From assembly GCF_014202645.1 (NCBI RefSeq), contig NZ_JACHHG010000002.1, forward strand, positions 1 through 64,000: 64,000 nucleotides of DNA, in the 5' to 3' direction. The position numbers were made by a program, and so were the translations under genes. This stretch comes from Deinobacterium chartae (GTDB lineage Bacteria > Deinococcota > Deinococci > Deinococcales > Deinococcaceae). The notes under the pieces are model-generated. The model was not told the origin of the DNA and made no database searches. It worked only from the letters and a program-made list of their open reading frames with translations. Positions within the stretch are counted from its first letter, which is position 1; the number at the start of each line of letters is the position of its first letter. Below are positions 8,339 to 16,988 of this stretch, one piece after another.

Positions 8339-10110
8339 CCCTTGCCATCGCGCTCGTGCTGGTCTTACTGGTTGTTGCCATCATCCTTTTCGCCACCGAG
8401 CTGCTGCCGATGGACGTCACGGCGTTACTGATCCTCTCGGCGCTGCTGTTTCTGGGCCTGCTCGAACCGAAAGAGGCCTTTGCCGCTTTCGGAAACGAAA
8501 CCATCTTGACCATCGGGGGTCTGTTCGTACTGACCCGCGCGCTGCTGCGCACCGGGGTGATCGAGCGGCTGGGCGGCCTGTTGCAGCGCCGCGCCGGAAA
8601 AAACCCGAACCTGCTCGTGCGCCTGCTGCTGAGCGTGATCGCGGGCGTATCGGCTTTTATGAGCAACACCGCCACCGCGGCGGTGTTCTTGCCGCTGGTG
8701 CTGGGCCTGTCGCGCCGCAGCGGCATCGCTCCCTCCAAGATCCTGATGCCGCTGTCGTACGCCTCGATTCTGGGCGGCACCATCACCGTAATCGGAACCT
8801 CCACCAACCTGGTGGTTTCGGGCGTGCTTCCGCGCTACAACCAGCCCTCGCTGGGATTTTTCGAGCTGGCCTGGGTCGGAGTGCCGCTGGTGATCATCGG
8901 CCTGCTGTACCTGCTGTTTGTGGCTCCCCGACTGCTGCCCGACCGCAGCGAGCCTGGCAGCATGGAGGCCACGCTGCGCGACTACCTCGCGGACCTTACG
9001 CTCGATCCGGGCTCGGTGCTCGAGGGCAAAACGCTGCGGGAGGCGGGGCTGGGGCGCGACTACGGCCTGTGGGTGGCATCGGTGCGCCGCGATGGAAGGC
9101 TGCGGCGCGGTCCTGGTCCTGACTTTGTGCTGCAGGCCGGAGATACCCTGCTGGCCGAGGGCAACCCGGCCAGCCTGGTGCGGGCCAAGAACGAGCTGGG
9201 GGTTCACAGCAAGACCGAACGCCAGCTGATCGAGGAACTCAATCCGGCCGAGGAGAACGACATGAAGCTGGTCGAGGTGGTGGTGATGCCCAACTCGCCG
9301 CTGCTTGGCCGCACCCTGCGCGACTCGCGTTTCCGGGAGCGCTACGGCCTGTCGGTGCTGGGGTTGCACCGCCGCCAGCGTCTGCTGGCCGAACCGCTGT
9401 CGCGCACCCGCATCCAGGTGGGCGACGTGCTGCTGATTCTGGGGCCCCAGGCACAGATCGACGCGCTCGAGAGTCACCTGGCGGTGATGGGGGACGTGAG
9501 CGAGCAGCAGCGCGACACCCGCCGCGCACCCATTGCCCTGTCGGTCTTTGGCGTGGCCATCTTGCTGGGCGCTCTCGGCGTGGTCCCGCTGGCCGTAGCG
9601 GTGGTCGGTGCCGTCGCCATCTTGTTTGCCACCCGGGTCATCTCTTCCGAGGAGGGTTACCGCAACATCGAGTGGTCGGTCCTGATGCTGATCGCCTCGA
9701 TGGTGGCCTTCGGAACGGCGTTCGAGTCTACCGGGGCGGCCAAGCTGGTGGCCGGCTGGATCTCCGAAGTGGCAGCTCCTCTGGGGCCCTACGGTCTGCT
9801 GGCCGCCTTCTCGGTCCTGACCATCGTGCTCACCCAGCCGATGTCCAACCAAGCGGCGGCGCTGGTGGTCTTACCCATCGCGCTCGGCGTGGCGCAGCAG
9901 CTCGACCTGAACCCGCGCACCTTCGCGATCGCCATCACCGTAGCAGCCAGCAACTCGTTCATCTCGCCGCTCGAACCCGCCTCGATGCTGGTGTTCGGCC
10001 CGGGACGTTATCGCTTTACCGACTTCATTCGGGTCGGTTCGATCCTGACCGCCCTGACCCTGACCGTTTCCCTGATCCTGATCCCGATCATCTGGCCTTT
10101 TGAGGGCTAA
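8335..10110 (+). CDS. SLC13-family permease with two TrkA-C domains
   Basis: A 591-residue integral membrane transporter of the ArsB/NhaD-SLC13 type, probably for sulfate or another anion, driven by sodium or protons. N-terminal TM helices (residues 1-205) include the [12 protein letters not shown] and [10 protein letters not shown] signature motifs. Residues 210-380 are two tandem RCK-C/TrkA-C regulatory domains ([17 protein letters not shown] and [17 protein letters not shown]). The remaining TM helices carry the mirrored [17 protein letters not shown] motif. The start overlaps lysK by four bases, so the genes are coupled; a link to lysine or ornithine metabolism is possible but unproven. 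The substrate cannot be read from the sequence. Confidence 0.85.
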   Translation: MTLAIALVLVLLVVAIILFATELLPMDVTALLILSALLFLGLLEPKEAFAAFGNETILTIGGLFVLTRALLRTGVIERLGGLLQRRAGKNPNLLVRLLLSVIAGVSAFMSNTATAAVFLPLVLGLSRRSGIAPSKILMPLSYASILGGTITVIGTSTNLVVSGVLPRYNQPSLGFFELAWVGVPLVIIGLLYLLFVAPRLLPDRSEPGSMEATLRDYLADLTLDPGSVLEGKTLREAGLGRDYGLWVASVRRDGRLRRGPGPDFVLQAGDTLLAEGNPASLVRAKNELGVHSKTERQLIEELNPAEENDMKLVEVVVMPNSPLLGRTLRDSRFRERYGLSVLGLHRRQRLLAEPLSRTRIQVGDVLLILGPQAQIDALESHLAVMGDVSEQQRDTRRAPIALSVFGVAILLGALGVVPLAVAVVGAVAILFATRVISSEEGYRNIEWSVLMLIASMVAFGTAFESTGAAKLVAGWISEVAAPLGPYGLLAAFSVLTIVLTQPMSNQAAALVVLPIALGVAQQLDLNPRTFAIAITVAASNSFISPLEPASMLVFGPGRYRFTDFIRVGSILTALTLTVSLILIPIIWPFEG

Positions 10111-10137
10111 GGGCTGAGACTGTAGACTGGAGGCGCA

Positions 10138-10338
10138 ATGAAGACCTTCTCACTCACCGAAGACACCCCGACCGAGGTCACGCGTCCCGCACGCGAGGGC
10201 CAGATCACCCAGGCGGCCGTCATCACCGCCGTGGCCCTGGGCGTGGCAGTCGGCGTGGGCGTGGCGGTGTGGGTCCTGGCCCGCTCGCGCCGTGTGGCGA
10301 CCGACATCGACGAGGGCGGCGACCCGCTGTTCGTGTAA
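10138..10338 (+). CDS. Small single-TM membrane protein
   Basis: A 66-residue protein: a hydrophilic, acidic N-terminal 22 residues, one TM helix (about 26-48, AAVITAVALGVAVGVGVAVWVLA), a short RSRR stop-transfer and an acidic tail. It lies 27 bases after the SLC13 gene, with TAGACT (10122-10127) upstream, so it may have its own start or be read from the operon. It ends directly before a long terminator. No family was recognised. Codon use matches its neighbours, which supports a real gene. Confidence 0.6.
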   Translation: MKTFSLTEDTPTEVTRPAREGQITQAAVITAVALGVAVGVGVAVWVLARSRRVATDIDEGGDPLFV

Positions 10339-10342
10339 GCCG

Positions 10343-10404
10343 TTTCTGGTTTTCCAAAGCGAGGAGGGAGCCGCGGCTCCCTCCTCGCTTTGGAAAACCA
10401 GAAA
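10343..10404. terminator. Perfect 62-bp inverted repeat, bidirectional terminator
   Basis: The two 31-base arms are perfect reverse complements around CCGCGG. It lies between the convergent small membrane gene and the HAD gene, where it can terminate both. The T-rich outer ends supply the U-tract in either direction. It is unusually long and free of mismatches. Confidence 0.8.
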
Positions 10405-10414
10405 GATCGTGCGC

Positions 10415-11374
10415 TTACAAGAAGCGCAGATCCTCCATCAGCTGCCAGCCCACCCCGGGCGGAGTTGCCTCGAGCAGCGGCTCGAGGGCACGGCTCACCG
10501 CTTCGGCGCGGGCGTGGCTCTCGTCGTTGCTGGGTTTGCGGTCCCACAGATCCACCACCGTGAACTGGTAAAAGGTCTGACCTGCGGTCAGCTCGCCGTT
10601 CTCGAAGAAGGCGAAAGGCGGCCTTACCTCGTCCCACAGCAGGTGCGCCCCCTCGAGTTCGGCGGGCAGGTACTGCGCGAGCTCGAAACCGGCTTCCTTG
10701 GGGTGCCACAGGTAGCCCTGCAACAGCCGCACCGCGTGCTGCCCGGCTTCCTCCTGGGGCGCGGCGGAAGACGAGGAGTGCTCCCAGGCCGCGAGATCCT
10801 CGAGGAAGCGCTCGTGGGTGGTGTAGAGAATGGTGGCAAAACCGAGCTGGCTCGCCGCGTCGAGGTTTTCTTGTACGTCGTCCACGAACACGGCCTGGGC
10901 AGGTTCGACGCCGAGCAGTTCGGCCAGGGCCAAGAAGGCCTCCGGTGCCGGCTTCTTGTGGCCGATCTCGTTCGAGAACACCATGGCGTCAAAGCGTGCC
11001 CAGCGCGGATCTTTCTTGAGGTGGTCCGAGACCACCGGGTAGTTGTTGCTCAGCAACCCCACCCGGTACTCGGGCGAAATGGTGGGCAGGAAGTCGTACA
11101 TCGCCGGGTTTTCCAGCACCGAACCCAGGTACAGTTCCTCAAACTCGGCGTAGGGGGCCTGCGCCCCGATCTCGGCCGCGAAGACCTCCCAGAACTGCGG
11201 CAGGCTCCACTCGCCCACCTCGAGGCGGTGAATGTGGCGAAAGTACGAGACCCGTACCTGCTCGAGGTCGAGTCCGTAGCGCTCGGCCACGCGCGCGGTG
11301 GCGCGGCCATCAAAGGTTCCGAGGGTGAAAACGCCCCCCCAGTCAAACGTGATCGCTCTCATGCTGCCTTTCAT
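10415..11374 (-). CDS. HAD-family hydrolase with extra C-terminal domain
   Basis: Residues 1-205 are a haloacid-dehalogenase-like phosphohydrolase: motif I near the N-terminus reads ITFDWGGV, motif II LLSNNYP, motif III KKPAPEAF and motif IV VFVDDVQENL. The second Asp of motif I (DxD) is replaced by Gly in DWGG, as in YihX/sEH-like members. Residues 210-319 form an additional domain of alternating hydrophobic and charged segments ending GWQLMEDLRF, which I do not recognise. Start 11374 has GGGAG upstream; a second ATG at 11362 is possible. It follows the 216-residue hypothetical gene by 23 bases and is probably in its operon. The substrate is unknown. Confidence 0.8.
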   Translation of the reverse strand: MKGSMRAITFDWGGVFTLGTFDGRATARVAERYGLDLEQVRVSYFRHIHRLEVGEWSLPQFWEVFAAEIGAQAPYAEFEELYLGSVLENPAMYDFLPTISPEYRVGLLSNNYPVVSDHLKKDPRWARFDAMVFSNEIGHKKPAPEAFLALAELLGVEPAQAVFVDDVQENLDAASQLGFATILYTTHERFLEDLAAWEHSSSSAAPQEEAGQHAVRLLQGYLWHPKEAGFELAQYLPAELEGAHLLWDEVRPPFAFFENGELTAGQTFYQFTVVDLWDRKPSNDESHARAEAVSRALEPLLEATPPGVGWQLMEDLRFL

Positions 11375-11397
11375 TGTGCCGCTCCCGCAGCGGCGAA

Positions 11398-12048
11398 TCA
11401 GCGGCTTGTCTCGATGAGCGCCCCGCGCCGCCTCAGGGCGGCGAGGTCTGCGCGCCACAGGTTCTCGAGCAGCGCCTCGAGGTCTCCCCGGGAAGCCACT
11501 TTCTGGGCACGTCCGTACTGCCGCACCCCCAGACGCTGCGCCTCGAGCGCGGTCGCCGCGCTCTCGCCGGGCAGGTGGCGGTAGGTCAGCACGTCGCTGA
11601 CCTCGAGGATGTTGGGGGCCCTGGACGTGCTGGTGAGGACCCCGCTGACCCCGGCAACCGGTTCGCGCAGCCACGATACCAGCAGCAGCGAGGGCTCGAG
11701 GGTCTCACCCCAGCGCAGAGCCACGGCGACCTCTCCCCCGCCGAAGGCCAGCAGGTTCAGCGGACCGCGCAGATCGCAGGCCCTGTACCCGCCGATCACC
11801 TCGAGGCCGGCACCCAGCAGTTCACCCTGCAGCTCGGCAATGCGGCGGGCCTCGTCGGGCGTGTCGCCCGGTGCGGTGAATTCGGCTGCACCCTCGAGAA
11901 AGCACTCGGGAACGGCCGGGCCCTCCACCGGTTTTCCGGCGAGGCGGGCACTGGAGAGCGTGGCGGCAAGCTGACGGCTGGCGTCCGAACCGAGCAGGCG
12001 CTCAAGCTCGCTGGAGGTCAGGGCAGCCAAGTTGAGTTGGAGCGCCAT
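11398..12048 (-). CDS. Hypothetical protein, 216 residues
   Basis: No family was recognised. It is a soluble alpha/beta-looking protein without signal peptide or TM helices. It opens MALQLNLAALTSSELERLLG and carries several Gly-rich turns (GGYRACDLRGPLNLL, FGGGEVAVALRWGE). TAAAGT (12057-12062) eight bases before the ATG fits the leaderless pattern, which supports the start. The HAD hydrolase follows 23 bases downstream on the same strand, so they likely share a transcript. Codon use and GC skew match neighbouring genes. I give no function. Confidence 0.7.
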   Translation of the reverse strand: MALQLNLAALTSSELERLLGSDASRQLAATLSSARLAGKPVEGPAVPECFLEGAAEFTAPGDTPDEARRIAELQGELLGAGLEVIGGYRACDLRGPLNLLAFGGGEVAVALRWGETLEPSLLLVSWLREPVAGVSGVLTSTSRAPNILEVSDVLTYRHLPGESAATALEAQRLGVRQYGRAQKVASRGDLEALLENLWRADLAALRRRGALIETSR

Positions 12049-12103
12049 ATGGCGTCACTTTAGCATCCCGCGCCCGCTCGGTTCTCGTGCCCGCCCGGGG
12101 CCG

Positions 12104-12134
12104 CCCGGGCAGACCACATGGTGGCCTGCCCGGG
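12104..12134. repeat. Stem-loop in a divergent promoter region
   Basis: CCCGGGCAG (12104-12112) and CTGCCCGGG (12126-12134) enclose a second stem CCAC/GTGG (12114-12117 with 12121-12124). It lies upstream of both divergent genes, so it is not a normal terminator. It covers the expected -35 zone of the DHH gene. Confidence 0.55.
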
Positions 12135-12159
12135 TCTCTTGGTATAAAATAGTCTGTTT

Positions 12160-13179
12160 ATGTCCCAGTCCCTGTTTCAGACTCCCGAAACCGACTACGC
12201 CGGCAAGCTGGCGGCCATCGCGGCAAAACTGCGCGGTCATGACGGCTTTATCGCCATCGTTTCCCACGTCGAGGCGGACGGTGACGCGCTGGGCTCCTGC
12301 CTGGGGCTGCAACGTGCCCTGACGGCCCTGGGCAAGGACGCGCGCACCTTCATGAACGTTCCCCGCTACCTGCGCTTTTTGCCGCGCGAGGGCGAAGTGC
12401 TCGCTCCGGTCAGCCGAATCGGTGAGTTGCCCGAGAACACGCTGCTGGTGGTACTGGACGTGGATAACAACGATCACGTCCGGGTCGAGGGTGCGCCTAC
12501 CGCCGACTTTGACGGCTTTGTGATCAACGTGGACCACCATGGCACCAACCGCCGTCAGGCGAGCCTGAGCCTGGTCGAGCCGGCCAAGGCGGCGGCGGCT
12601 TTGATGATCAAGGAGCTGGTAGACGCCCTCGAGGTGAGCTGGACGGCCGGGATTGCCCACCCGGTGCTGACCGGGATCATCACCGACACCGGTTCGTTCA
12701 AGTTCTCGAACACCACCCCCGAGGTGCTGCGCACCGCCGCCAAACTGGTCGAGTACGGCGCGGACCTGGCCGGCATCAACGACAACCTGGCGCAGCAGCC
12801 GCGCAACTACTACCCGCTGCTGGGCAGCGTGCTGCGCACGGTCGAGTACGGCATGAACGACCTGGTGGTGAGTGCACACGTCAACGAGGCGATGCTGCAG
12901 GAAGTCGGAGCGGGCTGGGAAGAGGTCGAGTCCTTCGTGTCGGTGATCCGTTCGGCCGAGGGGACCGAACTGGCCGCGCTGTTCAAGGACTTCGGCGATC
13001 ACGTGAAGCTGTCGCTGCGCTCGCGCGGTCGGGTGTCGGCCCAGAACATCGCGGTGGCCTGCGGCGGCGGCGGTCACGTGGCAGCGGCCGGGGCGACCAT
13101 GCACATGCCTTACGCCGAGGCGCGGGCCCGCTTCGAGGAGCAGGCCCGCCTCGAGCTCAAGCGGGTCGGGCTGCTCTAA
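12160..13179 (+). CDS. DHH-family phosphoesterase (NrnA-like nanoRNase/pAp phosphatase)
   Basis: A 339-residue DHH/DHHA1 protein, probably degrading short RNA or dinucleotides and/or 3'-phosphoadenosine 5'-phosphate. The DHH domain shows SHVEADGDALGS near residue 31 (Glu-Ala in place of the usual Asp-Pro), LDVDNNDH and the namesake VDHHGTN. A DTGSFKFSNTT segment follows. The DHHA1 domain ends in the glycine-rich GGGGHVAAAGA near residue 304. TAAAAT (12145-12150) ends nine bases before the ATG, so the leader is absent or minimal. A terminator follows. The NrnA role is inferred from family architecture. Confidence 0.87.
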   Translation: MSQSLFQTPETDYAGKLAAIAAKLRGHDGFIAIVSHVEADGDALGSCLGLQRALTALGKDARTFMNVPRYLRFLPREGEVLAPVSRIGELPENTLLVVLDVDNNDHVRVEGAPTADFDGFVINVDHHGTNRRQASLSLVEPAKAAAALMIKELVDALEVSWTAGIAHPVLTGIITDTGSFKFSNTTPEVLRTAAKLVEYGADLAGINDNLAQQPRNYYPLLGSVLRTVEYGMNDLVVSAHVNEAMLQEVGAGWEEVESFVSVIRSAEGTELAALFKDFGDHVKLSLRSRGRVSAQNIAVACGGGGHVAAAGATMHMPYAEARARFEEQARLELKRVGLL

Positions 13180-13195
13180 GCGGCACCCGGCGTGA

Positions 13196-13226
13196 GAACG
13201 AGCGCCCCGATGCGGGGCGCTCGTTC
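13196..13226. terminator. Bidirectional terminator between convergent genes
   Basis: A perfect 13-bp GC-rich stem (13196-13208 with 13214-13226), loop GATGC, lies between the DHH gene and the convergent Crp-family gene. Confidence 0.8.
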
Positions 13227-13247
13227 CTTACAACCGGCCCTGTAAGC

Positions 13248-13871
13248 CTACAGCCCGGCAAGCCGGCGCAGCTGCGGCTCGTTGGACAAGGTGATGCAGC
13301 GGTAGGCCGGGGCCAGCAGGCCGTCGTCGCGCATTTCGCCGATCAGCTTGCTGACCGACTCACGGGTGGCTCCGGTGCCTTCGGCGATCAGTTCGTGGGT
13401 GGCGCGCACGAACCGGCTGCCGTCCGGGTGGCGTCCGCCCAGCGAGGAGTCGGAGAGGTTCAGCAGGTAACGGGCGATGCGTTCGCGCAGTTCCCCGTCT
13501 TGGATGTGCACGCCGTCGTTCATGACCCGCTGCAGCTGGACACTGAACGAGCGGGCAACCTCCCACAGCGCCTCCCCGCTGAGCTGCTGCGGGTAGATCG
13601 GCTGCACCAGCGCGTCGGTGAGGGCCACCACCTGATGGGTGCGTGCCAGCGCGTGCAGCGCTTCTTCGCCGAAGATGTCACCGGGGGTGATGTGACGCAC
13701 GGTCAGGTTGCGGCCCTGCGGGGTGAGTCGGATGGCCCGAAGCAGTCCGCTCTCGAGGCGGTACAGGCTGGGGCTGTGGTCACCGCTGTAGTAGAGCGTA
13801 TCGCCACGCCGCAGCAGGCGACCCTGAGTCTCGGCCTCGTGGGTACGGCTGTTCGGGATGTAAAGCGTCAT
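13248..13871 (-). CDS. Crp/Fnr-family transcriptional regulator
   Basis: A 207-residue Crp-fold regulator. Residues 15-110 form the cyclic-nucleotide-binding-like beta roll ([33 protein letters not shown]). The dimerisation helix follows, then a winged HTH with [20 protein letters not shown] near residue 165. The GEE phosphate-binding region is present, but the ligand cannot be deduced. D. radiodurans has Crp-family DNA-damage and stress regulators (such as DdrI); orthology is not established here. ATG 13871 is preferred over an upstream ATG at 13937 because AGGAGACG lies directly before it and the longer N-terminus is not family-like. Confidence 0.88.
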   Translation of the reverse strand: MTLYIPNSRTHEAETQGRLLRRGDTLYYSGDHSPSLYRLESGLLRAIRLTPQGRNLTVRHITPGDIFGEEALHALARTHQVVALTDALVQPIYPQQLSGEALWEVARSFSVQLQRVMNDGVHIQDGELRERIARYLLNLSDSSLGGRHPDGSRFVRATHELIAEGTGATRESVSKLIGEMRDDGLLAPAYRCITLSNEPQLRRLAGL

Positions 13872-13907
13872 CTCGTCTCCTCTGCGCGGCACGGTCTTTA
13901 CGCTCGC

Positions 13908-13919
13908 TACGCATGCGTA
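13908..13919. promoter_or_regulatory. 12-bp palindrome upstream of the Crp-family gene
   Basis: TACGCATGCGTA is a perfect palindrome 37 bases before the regulator ATG. It could be an autoregulatory site. It does not resemble the E. coli Crp site. The rest of the interval to 14068 is AT-richer and shows no gene. Confidence 0.3.
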
Positions 13920-14068
13920 CGGACAGTTTGGAATCAAGCTATCAATCGCTGTACAAAATCAAGTGAGTTCTGAATTACACATCAAGACGCTGTATCTGCG
14001 CCGAAACGATGCAGACAATAAAAACAGGTGTCTTTAGCAGAGCTTTATTCTTCAATCCTTGCACAGCA

Positions 14069-14971
14069 TCAGTCAAAACTGCGCAGTCCCACCTCCACCG
14101 TCTGCGCGTGGGCGCGCACGGTCACCTGCGGGTCACGGTTGTATCCACCTGCCATGGTGCTGACCAGCGGTACCCCCGCTGCGGCGCACCAGCCGAACAC
14201 CCAGGCGTCGCGCGCGGCCAGCCCCTCGAGGGTCAGCGCAAAGCGCCCGAAGCGGTCCCCGGCCAGCACGTCGGATCCGGCCAGATAAAACAGCAGCTCG
14301 GGCCGGAAATCCTCGAGGGCCCGCGCCACCGGTCCGCGCAGCACCGCGAGGTACTCGGCGTCGGTCACCCCGTCGGGCAGGCCCAGGTCCAAGTCGCTGC
14401 GCATCTTACGGAACGGGTAGTTGCGCTCGCCGTGCACCGAAAGCGTAAAAGCGCGCGGCTCGTCCTCGAGGAGTTTGGCGGTGCCGTTTCCCTGATGCAC
14501 GTCGAGGTCCAGCACCAAGATGCGTCGCACCCGGCCCTGATCCAGGAGCTGCTGCACGCACACCACCACGTCGTTGATCAGGCTGAAACCCTCGGCGTGC
14601 GCGCGAAAGGCGTGGTGCGTGCCGCCCGCCAGATTGATTCCCCAGCCGCTGCGCAGCGCCTCCTCGCTCGCCTGTAGCGTTCCGCCCGCTGCGATGCGGG
14701 CACGCTCCACCACCTGCGGGCTCCAGGGCAGACCGAATTCGCGCACCTCGCTGCGCTCGAGGTCCCCAAAGCGCCAGCGCCGCAGATAGGCGGGGTCGTG
14801 CACCTGCTCGGCCAGCTCCCAGGGGAGTGCCGCAGCGTCGCGCAGCTCGAGCTGTCCGGCGTCCTCGAGGGGGCGCAGGGCCTCGAGGACGCCTGCGTAC
14901 TTGTACAGCGGAAAACGGTGGCCTTCGGGCAGCGGGAAGCTGTAGTAGGCAGGCGAATAGGCAACGCGCAT
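14069..14971 (-). CDS. Histone deacetylase-fold (AcuC/HDAC-like) amidohydrolase
   Basis: A 300-residue zinc-dependent deacetylase-fold enzyme of the class shared by AcuC, acetylpolyamine amidohydrolases and HDACs. Zinc and catalytic motifs are readable: GGTHHA (paired His) near residue 128, [10 protein letters not shown] near 167 and [14 protein letters not shown] near 242, with AGGYN near the end. The substrate could be an acetylated protein or a small acetylated amine. ATG 14971 is preferred over the longer frame from 15022, because TACGCT (14978-14983) lies six bases upstream and [10 protein letters not shown] is the family-like start. It is followed on its strand by an AT-rich gap. Confidence 0.88.
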   Translation of the reverse strand: MRVAYSPAYYSFPLPEGHRFPLYKYAGVLEALRPLEDAGQLELRDAAALPWELAEQVHDPAYLRRWRFGDLERSEVREFGLPWSPQVVERARIAAGGTLQASEEALRSGWGINLAGGTHHAFRAHAEGFSLINDVVVCVQQLLDQGRVRRILVLDLDVHQGNGTAKLLEDEPRAFTLSVHGERNYPFRKMRSDLDLGLPDGVTDAEYLAVLRGPVARALEDFRPELLFYLAGSDVLAGDRFGRFALTLEGLAARDAWVFGWCAAAGVPLVSTMAGGYNRDPQVTVRAHAQTVEVGLRSFD

Positions 14972-15049
14972 GCCCGCAGCGTACGGGGTCAGGCGCGCGG
15001 GGAACAGGAGCTGGACCCGCAAGTTGTGCCTGACCCGCCCGCAGGCCTG

Positions 15050-15226
15050 CTAATGGCCGGGGCCGCGTCCGAGCCGCAGCAGGTAGGCTCCGAGCAGGTT
15101 GAACACGATCAGTCCCAGCAGCGTGCTGCCCCAACCTCCCTGCCCGGTGGCGAGGCTGGCAACCAGAGCGAACAGTCCGCCCAGGTTCAGCAGGGCCAGC
15201 AGGGTCCAGATCAGCACCCGACTCAC
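15050..15226 (-). CDS. Small two-TM membrane protein
   Basis: A 58-residue hydrophobic protein with two TM helices (about residues 5-25 and 33-52) and the basic tail RLGRGPGH. The GTG start overlaps the inositol monophosphatase stop codon (GTGA), which argues for translational coupling and for this shorter start over an upstream ATG in the same frame. No family was recognised. It is small enough that annotation pipelines may miss or lengthen it. Confidence 0.6.
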   Translation of the reverse strand: MSRVLIWTLLALLNLGGLFALVASLATGQGGWGSTLLGLIVFNLLGAYLLRLGRGPGH

Positions 15227-15996
15227 GCCGAGAGCACCTCGAGCAGCGCGGTGTGCAGGTGACCGTTGCTGCACAGCAGCGCATCGCCGTAAGCGTACTC
15301 GCCGCCCTCGAGGCGGCTGTAGCGGCCGCCGGCCTCCTCGAGGATGAGCAGGCCCGCCGCCGCGTCCCAGGGCTTGAGGCCGTACTCCCAGTAGCCGTCA
15401 AGGCGTCCGCAGGCGGTGTAGCACAGGTCCAGCGCGGCGGCACCGGGACGGCGCACCGGCAAACCCAGCGCCAGCACGCGCTCGAGCTTCTCGAGGTTGC
15501 GGCGGTCGCGGGCGACGTCGTAGGGAAAACCGGTGGAGAGCAGCGCCGGGGCCAGCAGTTCGGCGGTCTTGGACACCCGGATGCGCGCCCCGTTGAGGTA
15601 AGCGCCGCCGCCGCGCAGCGCAGTGAACAGTTCGTCGCGGTTAGGGTCAAAAACCACACCGACCGTGCGCACGCCGTCCACCTCGAGACCGATCGAGACG
15701 CAGCTCACCGGAAAGCCGTGGGCGTAGTTCACGGTGCCGTCGAGCGGGTCCACGATCCAGAGAAAGCGGCTCTCGCGATCTTGACCGCCTTCTTCGCCCA
15801 GCACCGCGTGATCCGGGTGCGCTTGGCCGATCACCTCGCGGATCACCCGCTCGGCCTCGCCGTCTACGAAGGTGACGAGGTCGCTGAAGTTGGTCTTGGA
15901 GCTCACCTCGAACTCCTGTTCGCGGTAGTAGAGGTGCAGGGCACCAGCAGCCTTGGCTGCGCGGACGGCGGTCTCGAGGAAAGCGGTTTCTGACAC
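15223..15996 (-). CDS. Inositol monophosphatase family protein
   Basis: A 257-residue Mg-dependent phosphatase of the SuhB/IMPase family. It shows the metal motifs VDGEAE (residues 46-51), GEEGGQ near 68, the signature WIVDPLDGTVNYAHG near 80 and the C-terminal WDAAAGLLILEEAGG near 209. It could act on inositol phosphate, another sugar phosphate or pAp. The longest frame starts at 16056, and an internal ATG lies at 16008. That ATG sits inside a TATGCT box (16004-16009), so the true start is most likely GTG 15996, seven bases downstream. The gene is coupled to the small membrane protein. Confidence 0.88.
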   Translation of the reverse strand: MSETAFLETAVRAAKAAGALHLYYREQEFEVSSKTNFSDLVTFVDGEAERVIREVIGQAHPDHAVLGEEGGQDRESRFLWIVDPLDGTVNYAHGFPVSCVSIGLEVDGVRTVGVVFDPNRDELFTALRGGGAYLNGARIRVSKTAELLAPALLSTGFPYDVARDRRNLEKLERVLALGLPVRRPGAAALDLCYTACGRLDGYWEYGLKPWDAAAGLLILEEAGGRYSRLEGGEYAYGDALLCSNGHLHTALLEVLSA

Positions 15997-16137
15997 GCCT
16001 TTTAGCATAGCGGAGCCGCCGTGGGCCAGGGCTTTATGAGATAAAGACAGCCACAATAAAAATTCCCGCCTGACCGAAGAAAATTGCGTATCCAGCTCAC
16101 ATATCCCTGAGAAAGTTAAGCTAAGCTAAAGGTCTGG

Positions 16138-16818
16138 ATGCCCGCGTCCACCGGAGGAACTTTGTCCAGTCCTACTCAACCCCCCCGCTTTCCGCTGCCC
16201 GCCCGGCTGGCCACCCTGCTGCTGCCGGCCCTGCTCGCCGGCTGCGTTCCCGCCGCCGGCATGTACCAGTTGGACTTCGCTCCCGGTGGACGTGACCTGG
16301 ACCCCGCGCGCCTGCTCCGCGACGGCCGGGTACCCCGCGACCGCCTGCTCAGCATCGAAGAAGCGCTGCAACGGGCACCGCGTGGCAGCCTGATCCTGGC
16401 CTGCTGGCGCCGTATCCAGATCGGCAACGCCTACGGTCACTGCTCGCACATCAGCCGCAAGTACAGCGATACCCAGCTCGTGGATACCGCCATCGAGTAC
16501 GGCAGCGTCGGCCTGTACCCGATCTCCAACCTGTACCGCCGCTACGCAGTCATCGTGCTCGACACCGGCCTGCGCGACGAGGACTGGCCCCAGATCGAGG
16601 CCACCTACCAGAAGCTGCGGGGGCTTCCCTACGACCTCTCGAACCGCGAAGGCACCTACTACTGCTCCACCTTCCAAAACGCCCTCGAGGAGGCAGCGGG
16701 CCTGCCCCCCGCCATTCCCTGGAACGACACCTGGAAAATGTACGTGCCGGCCGACGTGCTCTACCAGAAACACGTCAAGGTGCTGTACGTGGGCGTGAAT
16801 CCGGCGGCCCGGCGCTAG
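16138..16818 (+). CDS. Lipoprotein with YiiX-like permuted papain (NlpC/P60-like) domain
   Basis: A 226-residue exported protein. A signal sequence ends in the lipobox LLAGC (Cys near residue 36), so it is probably lipid-anchored outside the cytoplasmic membrane. The mature part resembles permuted papain-like YiiX/YaeF amidases: GSLILACWRR, then AYGHCSHIS with the candidate catalytic His, then TYYCSTFQNAL with the candidate Cys. Peptidoglycan or another amide would be the substrate. Two starts are possible: ATG 16138, or TTG 16162, which has GGAGG four bases upstream and gives a more typical 28-residue signal peptide. A short hydrophobic ORF follows. Confidence 0.75.
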   Translation: MPASTGGTLSSPTQPPRFPLPARLATLLLPALLAGCVPAAGMYQLDFAPGGRDLDPARLLRDGRVPRDRLLSIEEALQRAPRGSLILACWRRIQIGNAYGHCSHISRKYSDTQLVDTAIEYGSVGLYPISNLYRRYAVIVLDTGLRDEDWPQIEATYQKLRGLPYDLSNREGTYYCSTFQNALEEAAGLPPAIPWNDTWKMYVPADVLYQKHVKVLYVGVNPAARR

Positions 16819-16838
16819 GTTCCCCCCGGAGGTCTCCC

Positions 16839-16946
16839 GTGGACGGGCGCCTCTTTCACCGTCTCTTCCTGGTCGGCTGGCTGGGTACCGCCCTGGTGCG
16901 CCTGCCTGCCGCGAGCGTGGGCATCGGCCGCGCCGCACCCACCTAG
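16839..16946 (+). CDS. Candidate 35-residue hydrophobic peptide
   Basis: GGAGG followed six bases later by GTG 16839 opens a 35-residue frame with a basic N-terminus (DGRLFHRLF) and one hydrophobic segment (LVGWLGTALV). It begins 20 bases after the lipoprotein stop. Coding status is unproven; the ribosome binding site and position are the only support. There is no homologue I recognise. Confidence 0.35.
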   Translation: MDGRLFHRLFLVGWLGTALVRLPAASVGIGRAAPT

Positions 16947-16988
16947 CCCACCTCCTGCTCGGGGGCGGCAGGGTGATAGGCTGAGCCC

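Noticed and set aside
14028-14041. A 14-base sequence CAGGTGTCTTTAGC shared with 38779-38792
   Set aside because: A shared 14-mer within 64 kb is expected by chance, and the flanks do not align.
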